Positions 1-9,365 of a DNA stretch of 64,000 nucleotides are shown one piece after another. Position 1 is the first letter of the stretch; each line of letters opens with the position of its first letter. The position numbers and the translations under genes are program-made. A model generated the notes under the pieces. It worked only from the letters and a program-made list of their open reading frames with translations, was not told where the DNA came from and ran no database searches. Source of the DNA: Oxalicibacterium solurbis (GTDB lineage: Bacteria; Pseudomonadota; Gammaproteobacteria; Burkholderiales; Burkholderiaceae_D). Location: NCBI RefSeq assembly GCF_014635845.1, contig NZ_BMDP01000002.1:62001-126000 (forward strand). The letters are read 5' to 3'.

Positions 1-107
1 ATGGCGATGAAGCCGACCCAGTAGATCAGCCTGATCAGAAAAGGGGCGATCAGGTAGTCCATGTTGAGATAGCGGAAAAATCTGGCTGCAGAATCAGAGA
101 ATTGCAT
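1..107 (-). CDS. Small membrane protein, DUF4282-like (partial, cut by left edge)
   Basis: Only the first 35 codons are present. Reading leftward from the ATG at 107 they give MQFSDSAARFFRYL, then a hydrophobic stretch starting at about residue 20 (IAPFLIRLIYWVGFIA). The pattern of a short polar N-terminus followed by a membrane helix with an IxxIYWxG-type core resembles the DUF4282 family of small two-helix membrane proteins; this match is from memory of the family and is tentative. A GGAG ribosome-binding sequence lies just upstream. The start is 29 bp after the stop of the TadG-like gene, so it is probably the last gene(s) of the tad transcript. Confidence 0.5.
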   Translation of the reverse strand, partial: MQFSDSAARFFRYLNMDYLIAPFLIRLIYWVGFIA

Positions 108-136
108 GGTCGATGCTCCGTTCACATGAAGAATGT

Positions 137-2197
137 CTAATAAACCAGTTTGACGTTTTCGCCACCGCCGCAATTCAGGTCGATCAATGTGACATCGACC
201 TGGCCGAGCTGTGTACCGAGCAGGGTTTGCAACTGGTTGGAGAGGGCGCTGCCCAAACCATCGAGAATAGGTTGCAGCAAGTCGGTTGCCAGGCCCAAGG
301 CGGTCAGTACGGCCTTGCTGATGGAACCCTGATTGCCCGAAAGTTGGCCGGAAAGGATGCACTGCGCATTTCCTAGACACAGAATCGGATTAAGAATATT
401 GCCGACGACATTGAGCAGGCCATTCGCCAGATTGCTGACGGTATTCAGCAAACCAGTTAATACACTCCCCAGAGTTGCCAGCAGGCTGCTGTTTGTGTTG
501 ATGCCAGTAACGAAACTTTTAAGATCGTTGAGTGCGCCTTGTACTGTGGAGAGTGCGGTATCTAGCGTATTGCCTGTGGCGTTCAGCAGGCCGGCGGCAA
601 GTGTGTTGTTGTTGACGCCGCCAGAGCCTTGCATCTGTACCTGTATCAAGGTCGCTCCCAGCAGCTTGGCGAGCAAGCCATCCATCAGGTTCAACAAGGT
701 CGTACCCAGTTGCAGATCGTTTTTTCCTATCGTGAACGTTTCGCCTTTCACGAAATCATGCATATCGGTATTCGGCAGGGCATCGATGAAAAAGCTGGTG
801 CTAATGTTTAATCCATCGTTGGCTGGTGATGGTTTTGGCAAAATCCTGAGGATGCTTTGGTTCTGCAGATTGTCGCTACAGGTCGATGTTGTCGAGAACG
901 CGCTGCTCGCATCGAAATTGCCGACACACAATTTGAGGATGGGAGCGTCGATTGCGATGGTCGCAACGTCTTTCCCGTCTTTCTTTTTCGTGCACATGTC
1001 CACGATCGTTCCGGTTCCGTTGACGACGTCGATCGCCATCGGAATATCAGAGGAAACCAGGTTCGCATTCAGCAGATTGCTTTTGACGTGCGTGAACATT
1101 CTCACTTGGGAAGTGAACGCCTTGGTGCCGATGCCGCCGATTCCGATCGACGGTGGAGCGACGATGCCGATCTGGTTGTCGACTTCAAGCAGGCCCGGCG
1201 TGGAAAGATTCACATTGGCGGCAATGGCCGGATGCGTACTGCCGGCCAGGACAATCGCTGTCGAAAGCAGTTCCGCCGCCTTGACGTTTGCGTCCAGCGC
1301 TGCCTTGCCGTTGGCTGTGTCAATGAGGGTGAACAGGCCGCGTTCGCCTGCATCCGTCAGCAGTTTTACATTTCCGCTCTGAATGCCGAGGGCATTGATC
1401 AGGTCTTCTTGTCCACCGACGATGCTGATTGCACCTAGCAGGTCGTTCAACGGGCAAACACCGTTGCTGCATGTAGGTGAGCCCAGCGAAACGATATTCT
1501 TGATGGTGGCGACGTCGGCATTCAGCGGAATATTGAAGCCCAGGGCGGAAAGCAAGCCGCCGGTGGTGATGCGTGCATTTGCCAATCCGTCATATGATGC
1601 CAGCGTCGTGCCATTGATATCGACACCCAGCTGTGCCAGCAGCATCGGCACACTGCCATCCTTGATGCTGAGCAGCCGCGATTCGACGGAAAAAACGGCA
1701 ACTGGTGCCGATGCCGTTGCGATGGCCGTGGCATTTACCTGTTGGCCGGCCCACGCACCGAAGAAGCTGCCGAATGAACGGCTGATATCGACACGAACGG
1801 CAGTCGGTTTGGGTTGACCTACCGGCGTGACGCCGCCAGCGTAAACGGAGTAGTGCGGTGCCGCTGGCACTGAGGCGGGATCCCATTTTCCGCATGAGGT
1901 GTTGATTACACCGCTGAAGCCATGTGCGATCTGTGCATTATTTTCCGCTGCGTTGAAGGCGGAGGCGCATTGGTCATCCAGTTCGGACGAGCGTGCGACT
2001 TGCTGCGCCCCCGCAATCGCTGCCATATCCGCAATCTTCTGCAGTTCCCTCTTCTGATAGAACAGGAAGCCGATATCGATCGATGCCAGCAGAATGACGA
2101 CGGCAGAAATAACCAGCGCTGCCATCACAGCGATCGAACCGCGCTGATGTGGCGGTAAGGCTGGTGCCGGTTTTCCGATTGTCGGGCGTGCAGGCAT
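137..2197 (-). CDS. tadG: TadG-like Flp pilus-assembly protein (TadE/G family, 686 aa)
   Basis: The N-terminus has a short polar segment with HQRGS followed by one hydrophobic helix (about residues 23-46) and a conserved stretch (FYQKRELQKIADMAAIAGAQ), which is the TadG/TadE-like N-terminal signature. These proteins are pilin-like accessory factors anchored in the inner membrane that help assemble or anchor Flp pili. The rest is a long exported domain rich in Leu, Asn and Gly, with a repetitive GLLN/NxLN region near residues 550-640. At 686 aa it is long for a TadG. It is the second-last gene seen in the tad unit, 15 bp after the DUF3613 gene. The assignment is firm for the N-terminus; the function of the C-terminal part is unknown. 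Confidence 0.8.
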   Translation of the reverse strand: MPARPTIGKPAPALPPHQRGSIAVMAALVISAVVILLASIDIGFLFYQKRELQKIADMAAIAGAQQVARSSELDDQCASAFNAAENNAQIAHGFSGVINTSCGKWDPASVPAAPHYSVYAGGVTPVGQPKPTAVRVDISRSFGSFFGAWAGQQVNATAIATASAPVAVFSVESRLLSIKDGSVPMLLAQLGVDINGTTLASYDGLANARITTGGLLSALGFNIPLNADVATIKNIVSLGSPTCSNGVCPLNDLLGAISIVGGQEDLINALGIQSGNVKLLTDAGERGLFTLIDTANGKAALDANVKAAELLSTAIVLAGSTHPAIAANVNLSTPGLLEVDNQIGIVAPPSIGIGGIGTKAFTSQVRMFTHVKSNLLNANLVSSDIPMAIDVVNGTGTIVDMCTKKKDGKDVATIAIDAPILKLCVGNFDASSAFSTTSTCSDNLQNQSILRILPKPSPANDGLNISTSFFIDALPNTDMHDFVKGETFTIGKNDLQLGTTLLNLMDGLLAKLLGATLIQVQMQGSGGVNNNTLAAGLLNATGNTLDTALSTVQGALNDLKSFVTGINTNSSLLATLGSVLTGLLNTVSNLANGLLNVVGNILNPILCLGNAQCILSGQLSGNQGSISKAVLTALGLATDLLQPILDGLGSALSNQLQTLLGTQLGQVDVTLIDLNCGGGENVKLVY

Positions 2198-2212
2198 ATT
2201 CGTGACCTGGCT

Positions 2213-2581
2213 TCAGCGGCTGCTTGCCGCTTCGTCGATCTTGCTATTGAAGCTTTCCGGAATTTTGTATTTGAAACTGTCCAGATAGCGATGCCAGCTC
2301 AGGTTGCCGGTGGCGCCCAGCATCGGCAGACCGGGGCCTGCGATGCTGCCGTCGGCCTGTGCAGAAAGCAGGGCGTTGGTGGTTGTGCCGATGACGTTTG
2401 TTGACTGCTGTACCGTTTGTTGCGCCGCTTCGGCAGCGGGTACTTCGTCCGAAACCGGCTGTGCGAGGGCATAGTGGGTGCAGGCGATCAGCAGAACGGC
2501 AAGACAAAATGCCGGCAGGCGGCGCGTGGTGGCAGGGATTGCGCGTGCGGTAACGGTGCGATGCGGAAGGCGTGTCGACAT
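2213..2581 (-). CDS. DUF3613-type secreted protein of the tad locus
   Basis: 122 residues with an N-terminal signal peptide (hydrophobic LPAFCLAVLLIACTHYALA, cleavage probable near ALAQ), an Ala/Gln-rich middle and a C-terminal segment HRYLDSFKYKIPESF. Small proteins of this kind (DUF3613) are common in Burkholderiales tad loci and have no assigned biochemical role. I chose the ATG at 2581 because the AGGAAAGG sequence is then about 8 nt upstream; an ATG two codons earlier (2587) sits too close to that site. It lies between tadD and tadG on the same strand and is surely cotranscribed with them. Confidence 0.7.
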   Translation of the reverse strand: MSTRLPHRTVTARAIPATTRRLPAFCLAVLLIACTHYALAQPVSDEVPAAEAAQQTVQQSTNVIGTTTNALLSAQADGSIAGPGLPMLGATGNLSWHRYLDSFKYKIPESFNSKIDEAASSR

Positions 2582-2619
2582 GATCATTTCCTTTCCTGAT
2601 ACGCGTTGTTTGATGGAGA

Positions 2620-3441
2620 TCATTGACGCAATTGCTGCATCGGTTCGAGCAACTGCCATTGCAGTTGCAATTGCATGCCGTTTTCTTGCCGGGCGGATGC
2701 CAATGTTTTGGCTGGTGCAGCTTTCGATGACGGGCCGCCATTTGCGCGGGCCTGGCGTGAAATTTCTTCCTGTGTTTCCTGTGGCAGGCCGGCCTTGTTC
2801 ATCAAGTGACGTGCCTTGTCGCTTTCGCCTGCGAGCATCAGGTAGAGCGCCAGATTGCTGACGACCTTGCGGTTGTCCGGCGCGAGTTCGGCTGCCTGGA
2901 TCAACGGCAGGCGGGCAGCGTCGAATTCGTCGTTCTGCAGCAGCGCGTAACCGAGATCGCTGAGCGCCGTTGCATTGATGGGATCGCGCCGTGTCGATTC
3001 TTGCAACGCGGTGACGGCAGCGGCGTAATCGCCGCGCTGTGCCGCCAACAGGCCAAGTCCACGCCACGCAGCGGCGGCTTCCGCGGTATCCAGCAGGCGG
3101 CGATATGCCTTGTCGGCTGCTTCCGTCTGGCCGGTGGCGCGCAGGGCGTCGGCTTCCAGCCGCATGATTTCTGGCGAGTCGCCATTCTGCTTGCGATAGG
3201 CATCGATGTGCGCGAGCGAGGCAAAGTACAGCGAGCGCGATTGCATCGTCTTGATCATGTCCAGATAGACCAGCTTGTTATCGGTTGCGGGTTTTTCCGG
3301 CTCAAGCTGCTGGCGCTGAATGGCGGCTTCCATGCGTTCAGTCTGATCGTTCGATGCCTTGTCGAAAGTGGAACAGGCACCGAGCAGGGATAGCGTGGCG
3401 GCGGCGATGGCGAGGCGATGGAACGGGTGGCATGCGCTCAT
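2620..3441 (-). CDS. tadD: TadD, tetratricopeptide lipoprotein of the Tad pilus
   Basis: 273 aa. A lipoprotein signal (LSLLGAC, lipid Cys at residue 23) is followed by several TPR-like helical pairs (about residues 90-220, for example AYRRLLDTAEAAAAWRGLG and ALSDLGYALLQNDEFDAA). TadD homologues are outer-membrane-anchored TPR proteins needed for stable secretin assembly and Flp pilus biogenesis. The C-terminal 40 residues are Gln-rich. The gene begins 1 nt after the tadC stop, showing tight translational coupling. Position in the tad order agrees with the call. Confidence 0.85.
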   Translation of the reverse strand: MSACHPFHRLAIAAATLSLLGACSTFDKASNDQTERMEAAIQRQQLEPEKPATDNKLVYLDMIKTMQSRSLYFASLAHIDAYRKQNGDSPEIMRLEADALRATGQTEAADKAYRRLLDTAEAAAAWRGLGLLAAQRGDYAAAVTALQESTRRDPINATALSDLGYALLQNDEFDAARLPLIQAAELAPDNRKVVSNLALYLMLAGESDKARHLMNKAGLPQETQEEISRQARANGGPSSKAAPAKTLASARQENGMQLQLQWQLLEPMQQLRQ

Positions 3442-3442
3442 G

Positions 3443-4396
3443 TCAGTGTCCTATCCTGGAGAGTGTGCGGATGATGGCGAGAAAGCCTGCGCCGCCGGTG
3501 ATGATGAGCAGCGCTGGCAGCAGCGTGAGAACCATGACGCCGGTCATCTTGACGGTCAGCTTGCCGACCTTTTCCTTCATGTCGAGCTTGCGCTGTTCGC
3601 GCACGCGGTCGCTGAACTGCTGCAACGGCTGCTGCACCGCACCACCGTAGTGATCGACCTGCACGATCAGGCGTGCGATGGCGTTGATGTCGTCGTTGTT
3701 GAATACGGTGGAGAAGCGGCGCAGCGATTGTTCGCGGCTGCGGCCGTTCAGGTACTGGCGGGCGGCGATCTGCAGTTCGCGGCTGAGAACCGGCAGCGTC
3801 TTCGCGAATTCCGTTTCGATCACATGCAGGCTCTGATCGATGGACAGCCCGACGCCTTGCAGCAGGCGCAGCAGGTCGATCAGCAGCGGCAATTCTTCGG
3901 CAGCGCGGCGGCGGCGGTCGCGTGCCTTCCATTGCATCGCCCATTTCGGCCCCATGTAGCCGAGGCCGAAGCCGAAGAAGCCGCAGATCAGGAAGGATGA
4001 CGTCGTGCCGTCGGCAATGAAAGTCCAGGCAAAGACCGGCAGAAGAAATCCGAGTGCCGTACGCGTGATGAAGAATAGTGTCTTGCCGCGATTGTCGTTG
4101 ACGCCGCATTGATCGAGCAGCCGGCGGTCTTCCTCTGCCACCAGTTGCCGCCCGATCGGCGTATCGACCCAGTGTGCGGCATGCATGACGATGCGATCGA
4201 GCCAGTTTGTCGGCTCCGGCTCTTCATCGGTTTCCTGTTGTTCCGGATCGGGATTTTCCTGCCTGTCGATGCGGCGGTTCAGCATGCGTTCGGTACGCGT
4301 CATGTCCCATGCGCGGCGCAGCAGCACGCCGCCGATCAGCAACGCGGCAGCAGCGAAGAACAGCAACGACAGGATGAATAACATTGTGGGTTCCAT
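3443..4396 (-). CDS. tadC: TadC, inner-membrane platform protein (T2SF domain)
   Basis: 317 aa with an N-terminal membrane helix (residues 4-25), a polar linker, two closely spaced helices around residues 95-130, a cytoplasmic T2SF/GspF-like domain (about 150-280) and a C-terminal helix ending in GGAGFLAII. This is the usual layout of TadC, which together with TadB forms the inner-membrane platform energised by the TadA ATPase. The start at 4396 (MEPTMLF) was chosen because the reading frame upstream of it overlaps the end of tadB and is polar and Cys-rich, unlike the family. Tightly packed between tadB and tadD. Confidence 0.88.
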   Translation of the reverse strand: MEPTMLFILSLLFFAAAALLIGGVLLRRAWDMTRTERMLNRRIDRQENPDPEQQETDEEPEPTNWLDRIVMHAAHWVDTPIGRQLVAEEDRRLLDQCGVNDNRGKTLFFITRTALGFLLPVFAWTFIADGTTSSFLICGFFGFGLGYMGPKWAMQWKARDRRRRAAEELPLLIDLLRLLQGVGLSIDQSLHVIETEFAKTLPVLSRELQIAARQYLNGRSREQSLRRFSTVFNNDDINAIARLIVQVDHYGGAVQQPLQQFSDRVREQRKLDMKEKVGKLTVKMTGVMVLTLLPALLIITGGAGFLAIIRTLSRIGH

Positions 4397-4421
4397 GACG
4401 TGTCCCAGTTTCCCTTCGGAT

Positions 4422-5372
4422 TCACACAGACTTCGCCAGCCGGTACAGAAAAAACGCACCGCACACTTCGAGCGCCAATGCACCGAACAGCATTTTTCTG
4501 CCTGCCTCGTCGTTCAACATGATGGAGAACATGGCATTGTTGAAGATGATCATGAACAGGCCGAGTCCGATCGGCAGCAAGCCGAGTATCCAGGCCGACA
4601 GCCGCGTTTCTGCCGATAGCGCGACCAGTTCATTCTGTGCCTGTTCGCGATCGCGCATGAAAGAGGCCATGCGGTCGAGCACGTTGTCGGCGCGTCCGCC
4701 GAAGCGCAGCGCGACACCGATGACGGCGGCAATCAGTTCCAGTTCGTGCAGGCGAAACAAACGTGCTTCCTGCAGCAATGCATGTTCGAGATCGAGTCCG
4801 GCCTGCACCAGGCCGTTGGAACGATCGAGCAGGTCGCGCAGCGGTGCATCGGTTGTCAGCAGAGCCGATTGAAAGGACGATTCCAGACTGTTGCCGATGG
4901 TTGCCAGCCGCACCATTGTGTCGAGGAAGGAAGGCAGCTGGCGCACCATGCGTTGATGGCGGCGAGTGGCTTTCAGCCACAGGCGGAAATGGCAGAGTGC
5001 GATATACAGGATGGCCGTGCCGATCGCGGACAGGATGCCGCCGAACAGTGCGGCGATGATTATGAGCAGGACGCCAGGTGCGATCAGCAGAAAGAAGAAC
5101 AGCCGGTTCGGCTTGATGCCGGCACGCAGTAAAAAATATCGCAGGTAGTGTCGCCATGCACGCTGGCCATGTCGCGCAGCGGCATTTTTCTGCGCCGTAC
5201 CGGCATCGGTCGTTTCCGGATTTGCCGTCTCCGCCATGCCGCGCAGTTGACGATCGACGAAGGCCGAGGCTGCTTGCTGGTGCGCGCGCGTCTGCGCTCC
5301 CTGCCACAGCAGCAGGCTGGCCGCGATCAGCAGGATCGCGACGGCAGCCAGCAGCAGCATCAGGGCGTTCAT
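4422..5372 (-). CDS. tadB: TadB, inner-membrane platform protein (T2SF domain)
   Basis: 316 aa. An N-terminal helix (MNALMLLLAAVAILLIAASLLL), a pair of helices near residues 95-135, a T2SF domain (about 155-280, with FLDTMVRLATIGNSLESSF) and a C-terminal helix pair define a TadB platform component. The ATG at 5372 overlaps the tadA stop by 4 nt (ATGA), and a GAGGAA sequence precedes it, so translation is coupled to tadA. TadB and TadC presumably form a heteromeric platform in the inner membrane that contacts the TadA ATPase. Confidence 0.88.
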   Translation of the reverse strand: MNALMLLLAAVAILLIAASLLLWQGAQTRAHQQAASAFVDRQLRGMAETANPETTDAGTAQKNAAARHGQRAWRHYLRYFLLRAGIKPNRLFFFLLIAPGVLLIIIAALFGGILSAIGTAILYIALCHFRLWLKATRRHQRMVRQLPSFLDTMVRLATIGNSLESSFQSALLTTDAPLRDLLDRSNGLVQAGLDLEHALLQEARLFRLHELELIAAVIGVALRFGGRADNVLDRMASFMRDREQAQNELVALSAETRLSAWILGLLPIGLGLFMIIFNNAMFSIMLNDEAGRKMLFGALALEVCGAFFLYRLAKSV

Positions 5373-6685
5373 GGTTTCCTCGGCGGTACGGCAGCTGCTG
5401 CCGACAGCTGTCGCCGCCGCTGCAGCTTGGGCGAATGCGGCTGGATGCCGAGCGAGACCCAGCGGTCCTTCTCTTCGCCGTCGGGGCCGACGAAACTCTC
5501 GTGGCGGAACAGCTCCTGCGTCGTGATGATGTTGTCGCCGACGCCGGTGACTTCGGTGATGGAGACGATGCGCCGCCGGCCGTTGGACAGGCGCGCGATC
5601 TGCACGATGAAATCGATGGCGCCGGCGATCTGACGGCGCAGGCTGTTCTCGCTGCCCTGGAAGCCGGCGAAGCCGGCCAGCATTTCGATGCGGTGCAGGC
5701 ATTCGCGCGGCGTGTTGGCGTGGATGGTCGCCATCGAGCCGTCGTGGCCAGTGTTCATCGCCTGCAGCATTTCCATCACTTCGGCGCCGCGCACCTCGCC
5801 GACGATGATGCGGTCCGGCCGCATGCGCAGGCTGTTGCGGATCAGGTCGCGTATCGTGACGGCACCGGTGCCTTCGAAGTTGCCGATGCGCGATTCGAGC
5901 CGCACCACGTGCGGATGGTTCAGCGACAGTTCGGCCGTGTCTTCGACGGTGACGACGCGCTCGTTTTCAGGCAGGAAGAAAGCCAGCGCATTGAGCAACG
6001 AAGTCTTGCCGGAACTGGTACCGCCGGAGACGAGGATGTTGCAGCGCGCCTTCACCGCGTTTTCCAGTAGTGCGAACAGGTCTTCGTTCAGCGTGCCGAG
6101 CTGCTGCAGATCGGACGGCTTCAGCGGATCCTTGCGGAATTTGCGGATCGACACCATCGGGCCGTCCACCGCCAGCGGTTCGATGACGACGTTCAACCGG
6201 CCGCCGTCCGGCAGGCGCGCATCGACCATCGGATTCGATTCGTCGAGACGGCGACCGAGCGGCGCGAGGATGCGGCGCACGATGCGCAGCAGGTGGCTGT
6301 TGTCGGTGAAGCGCAGTGTTTCACGCTCCAGCACGCCATGCCGCGAGACGAAGACGTCGTTGTAGCCGTTGATCAGGATGTCTTCCACTTCTGCATCGGC
6401 CAGCAGGTCTTCCAGCGGGCCGAGGCCGGCCAGTTCCTTCGTCAGCGCATCGGCGATCAGACGGACTTCGTTCTCGTTCAGCGGAATGCGGCGCAGGCGT
6501 ACGAAGCCGTCCACATCGAGATTGACGAATTGCTGGATCGCCGAGCGCGACCAGCGGCCGAATTCAGCACCCAGCTCCTCGATACGCGTCAGCAGGTTGT
6601 CGTAGGCGGCGGTCTTTATGTCCTGAAAGCGCTGCGTGTTGACGAACGCTGCTTCTTCGCCGGTCATGTCGATGTGATCGCTCAT
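5369..6685 (-). CDS. tadA: TadA/CpaF, Flp pilus secretion ATPase
   Basis: 438 aa CpaF-family ATPase. The N-terminal domain contains a DILINGYNDVFV segment; the catalytic domain has Walker A GGTSSGKT (residues 221-228, Lys227), an Asp/Glu box (ERVVTVEDTAEL), and Walker B-like RIIVGEVRGAE followed by HDGSMATIHANTPRE, all typical of type II/IV secretion ATPases of the TadA branch. It powers Flp pilin extrusion through TadB/TadC. An AAGGGG sequence sits 5-9 nt before the ATG. The gene overlaps tadZ upstream and tadB downstream by 4 nt each. Confidence 0.94.
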   Translation of the reverse strand: MSDHIDMTGEEAAFVNTQRFQDIKTAAYDNLLTRIEELGAEFGRWSRSAIQQFVNLDVDGFVRLRRIPLNENEVRLIADALTKELAGLGPLEDLLADAEVEDILINGYNDVFVSRHGVLERETLRFTDNSHLLRIVRRILAPLGRRLDESNPMVDARLPDGGRLNVVIEPLAVDGPMVSIRKFRKDPLKPSDLQQLGTLNEDLFALLENAVKARCNILVSGGTSSGKTSLLNALAFFLPENERVVTVEDTAELSLNHPHVVRLESRIGNFEGTGAVTIRDLIRNSLRMRPDRIIVGEVRGAEVMEMLQAMNTGHDGSMATIHANTPRECLHRIEMLAGFAGFQGSENSLRRQIAGAIDFIVQIARLSNGRRRIVSITEVTGVGDNIITTQELFRHESFVGPDGEEKDRWVSLGIQPHSPKLQRRRQLSAAAAVPPRKP

Positions 6686-7974
6686 TTCGTTCCCCTTTTA
6701 TTGTTATTCGATGGCATCCAGCGTTGCATCCATTGCGGCAGCCGATTATCGGTACGGTTCCGCCTGTCCACGTTCGATTTCAGCAGATCGGCACCGAGCT
6801 TCTGCACTGCACGTACATATGGATCGGTGCGGGCGACTTCGTGCAGCAGCTTGCCGAGATTGGCGGCGCTCACCATGCGTGCTGCACATTCCGGCAGAAC
6901 GGCTTTCAGCGGCAGGCCGAAACGTTCGGCGATCTGTTCGGCATCCATGCCGTAGCGTGTGTCGTAACGATTGACGATCAGCTGGCGTTTGCCGGCCTGC
7001 CTTTCCGTTTCGACGAGGTGGATGTCGAGCTCCTTCAGCAGCGTGGCCAGCGATACCAGCGAACCGACGCTCTGGTCGGTGACCAGCCATGTTTCGTCCA
7101 CTGCCTGCGCGATGCGCGAGATGAAGCCGGCATGCGGAAAGCCGCCAAGATCGACGATCAATACGTCGAAATACGGGCACAGTTGCGTGAGCAGCGCTAC
7201 CGTGTCGGATGCGGCGATGCCTGCGATCTCGTTCGTCGTGCGCGGTAGCGAAACGATGCGTACGCCGCTGGCGGTGCGTGGCAACGCGGTGTGGATCAGC
7301 GTCTGGTCCAGTCGATGACGGTTACGGATCGCTTCGTCCAGATGGAAGGCGCCGGCAGCATTCAGATAGAGCTGGCCATCGCCGACCGGCAGTCCGAGAT
7401 CGAGCAACCCGATGCGCGGTTCCGTCTGCTGCACGGTCCGGCGCTGCTGCAGCAGATCGGCCAGATGTACTGCGAGCGTGGTGGTGCCGATGCCGATGCG
7501 GGCCCCGGCCAGCGCAATCAGGGTGCAGGATTCGGAGACGGCCATGGTATCCGGTGCGATCAGCTTGCGGATGACGTTGCGCGCTTCTTCGGCGTCGGCA
7601 TGCATGTCGACGAAGTGATGCACGCCGGCGCGCAATGCGGCAATGGCGCCATCCGGATAGTCCATCGTGCCGACGGCGACCATCTGCAGATCGGGCAGCA
7701 CGGCCTTGAGCCGTTGCGCGAGGCCGATCATCGAGGCATTGCAGTCGATGTCTTCCTCGCCGCAGTTGCCGGAAAAATCGAGCAACAGCAGTTGCGGCTT
7801 GCATGCGCTCATGCGGGCGACCAGCATGTCCAGCGGCGCCATTTCCTGCTGCTTCAGATGCCATTCGTTCAGCACACGATCGAGCCAGTCGAAATGCGTG
7901 CGGTTGGACGAGCAGAAGACGAATTTGCTGTCTGTATTTGCTGCTGTCGACAGCAGCGATTTTTCCGTATGCAT
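6682..7974 (-). CDS. tadZ: TadZ/CpaE, MinD/ParA-like pilus localisation protein
   Basis: 430 aa. An N-terminal receiver-like domain (about residues 20-135) precedes a P-loop MinD/ParA-like domain beginning near LIALAGARIGIGTTTLAVHLADLL and continuing through FDVLIVDLGGFPHAGF. TadZ proteins localise the Tad machine, often at a pole. The P-loop is atypical: where Soj/MinD proteins have KGGxGKT, this has ARIGIGTTT, so the signature Lys of the deviant Walker A motif appears to be missing, as is common in TadZ/CpaE proteins. I preferred the ATG at 7974 to a TTG three codons earlier because the GGGGAGA sequence would abut the TTG. Confidence 0.85.
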   Translation of the reverse strand: MHTEKSLLSTAANTDSKFVFCSSNRTHFDWLDRVLNEWHLKQQEMAPLDMLVARMSACKPQLLLLDFSGNCGEEDIDCNASMIGLAQRLKAVLPDLQMVAVGTMDYPDGAIAALRAGVHHFVDMHADAEEARNVIRKLIAPDTMAVSESCTLIALAGARIGIGTTTLAVHLADLLQQRRTVQQTEPRIGLLDLGLPVGDGQLYLNAAGAFHLDEAIRNRHRLDQTLIHTALPRTASGVRIVSLPRTTNEIAGIAASDTVALLTQLCPYFDVLIVDLGGFPHAGFISRIAQAVDETWLVTDQSVGSLVSLATLLKELDIHLVETERQAGKRQLIVNRYDTRYGMDAEQIAERFGLPLKAVLPECAARMVSAANLGKLLHEVARTDPYVRAVQKLGADLLKSNVDRRNRTDNRLPQWMQRWMPSNNNKRGTK

Positions 7975-7996
7975 TGGCTGCAATCTCCCCGATGCC

Positions 7997-9295
7997 TTAT
8001 TTGGAAAAACCCGGCAGGTCTTCGTTGCCGGCCTTGCCCATCAGGTAATAGCTCCAGGCATTGGCAGGCGTATCGCGCTTTTCCGCGCCGCTGCCCGGCA
8101 GCGCGAGCTGCACGCCCTTGGCGATCGGCTTGACGAGGCGCGGCGTGACGATGATGACGAGTTCCTTTTCGTCCTGCGTGTAGTTCATGCTGCGGAAGAA
8201 GGCGCCGATGATGGGCAGGTCGCCGAGCAGCGGAATCTTGCTGGCGTTGGATTTCGTTGTGCGGGATACGAGGCCGCCGATGATGAAGCTTTCGCCGTCG
8301 CCGAGTTCGAGCGTGGTTTCCGCGCGCCGGGTGGTGATGGCGGGAATCAGCATGTCGTTGACGTTCAGCGCGTTCAGGTAGTCGATGTCGCTGGCTTCCG
8401 GTGCGACCTTCAGCGCGATGCGATTGGCCGCCAGTACGGTCGGTGTAACAGTTAATCCGATGCCGAACGGTTTGAAGACGATGGTGGTGGTGCCCAGCCC
8501 GCCCGATTGCGGGATCGGCAATTCGCCGCCAGCGAGGAAGCTGGCGCTTTGGCCGGACAGCGCGGTCAGCGACGGTTGTGCGAGTACGCGGGCCAGACCG
8601 TTTTCCTCGATCAGCTTCAATTTGGCGTCGACGCTGGAACTGCCGAGCAGGTTGAATGCCTGCGCTTCCGGCGTTTGCGTGCCGGGCAGCAGCAGCGAGG
8701 TAAAGGTATTCAGTCCGAAACTGAAGACGGCGCCGCGATCCTGCCGATACAGAAAATCGAAGCCGGTTTCCTTCAGCACCTTCTTGCTGAATTCGACGAT
8801 CTTGACGTCGATCTGAACCACGCCGCCGACACCGACGGTGGAAGTGTCGAGCAGCTTGTCCTGGCCGACTGCGCTGGCGGCGACCGCCGTCGTGCCGGCG
8901 TGAGACAGCAGCGACGGTGCTTCGCCGCGAATCAGTGCGTTGCCGTCATTGATCTGCAATTCGGCACCCGATTTCGGCAGCTGGCTTTGCAACTGGCTTT
9001 GTACATTGATGTGCCAGGACTTTTCGGCGCCGTTGCGCGGCCATGCCGTCACGACGGTACGGCCGGGTTTCTTGCCGACGATCAGTATGCTGCCCGGCTT
9101 GCGCGCGGTGCCGCGCAGCACGACGACGTCGGCGATTTCCGGATCGGCAACCGCAATGCGTTCCAGGTCGGCGGGTATCTGCAGCGTGCGCTGTTCGCGC
9201 ACGCTGATTGTCAGGTCACTTTCCGCCGCCGTGGAGAAAAGTGGAGTGAATAAAAGAAATCCTGCTGTTGCTGCCATCGCGCGAAATATCTTCAT
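7997..9295 (-). CDS. rcpA: RcpA/CpaC, Tad outer-membrane secretin
   Basis: 432 aa with a signal peptide (to about residue 23), a pilus-assembly N-terminal domain (LTISVREQRTLQIPADLERIAVADPEIADV), a BON-like segment and a C-terminal secretin domain with VxAxPSLTALSGQSASFLAGGELPIP and the closing GGLVSRTTKSNASKIPLLGDLPIIGAFFRS signature shared by type II/IV secretins. It forms the outer-membrane pore through which the Flp pilus passes. It lies between rcpC and tadZ. No rcpB-like gene is present in the cluster, as in many Burkholderiales tad loci. Confidence 0.92.
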   Translation of the reverse strand: MKIFRAMAATAGFLLFTPLFSTAAESDLTISVREQRTLQIPADLERIAVADPEIADVVVLRGTARKPGSILIVGKKPGRTVVTAWPRNGAEKSWHINVQSQLQSQLPKSGAELQINDGNALIRGEAPSLLSHAGTTAVAASAVGQDKLLDTSTVGVGGVVQIDVKIVEFSKKVLKETGFDFLYRQDRGAVFSFGLNTFTSLLLPGTQTPEAQAFNLLGSSSVDAKLKLIEENGLARVLAQPSLTALSGQSASFLAGGELPIPQSGGLGTTTIVFKPFGIGLTVTPTVLAANRIALKVAPEASDIDYLNALNVNDMLIPAITTRRAETTLELGDGESFIIGGLVSRTTKSNASKIPLLGDLPIIGAFFRSMNYTQDEKELVIIVTPRLVKPIAKGVQLALPGSGAEKRDTPANAWSYYLMGKAGNEDLPGFSK

Positions 9296-9365
9296 TGCTG
9301 CGTCTCGTTTCTTTCAGGACACGTTGACGGGAATGACCGGTATTGCGATGAAGCTGCGATACGTT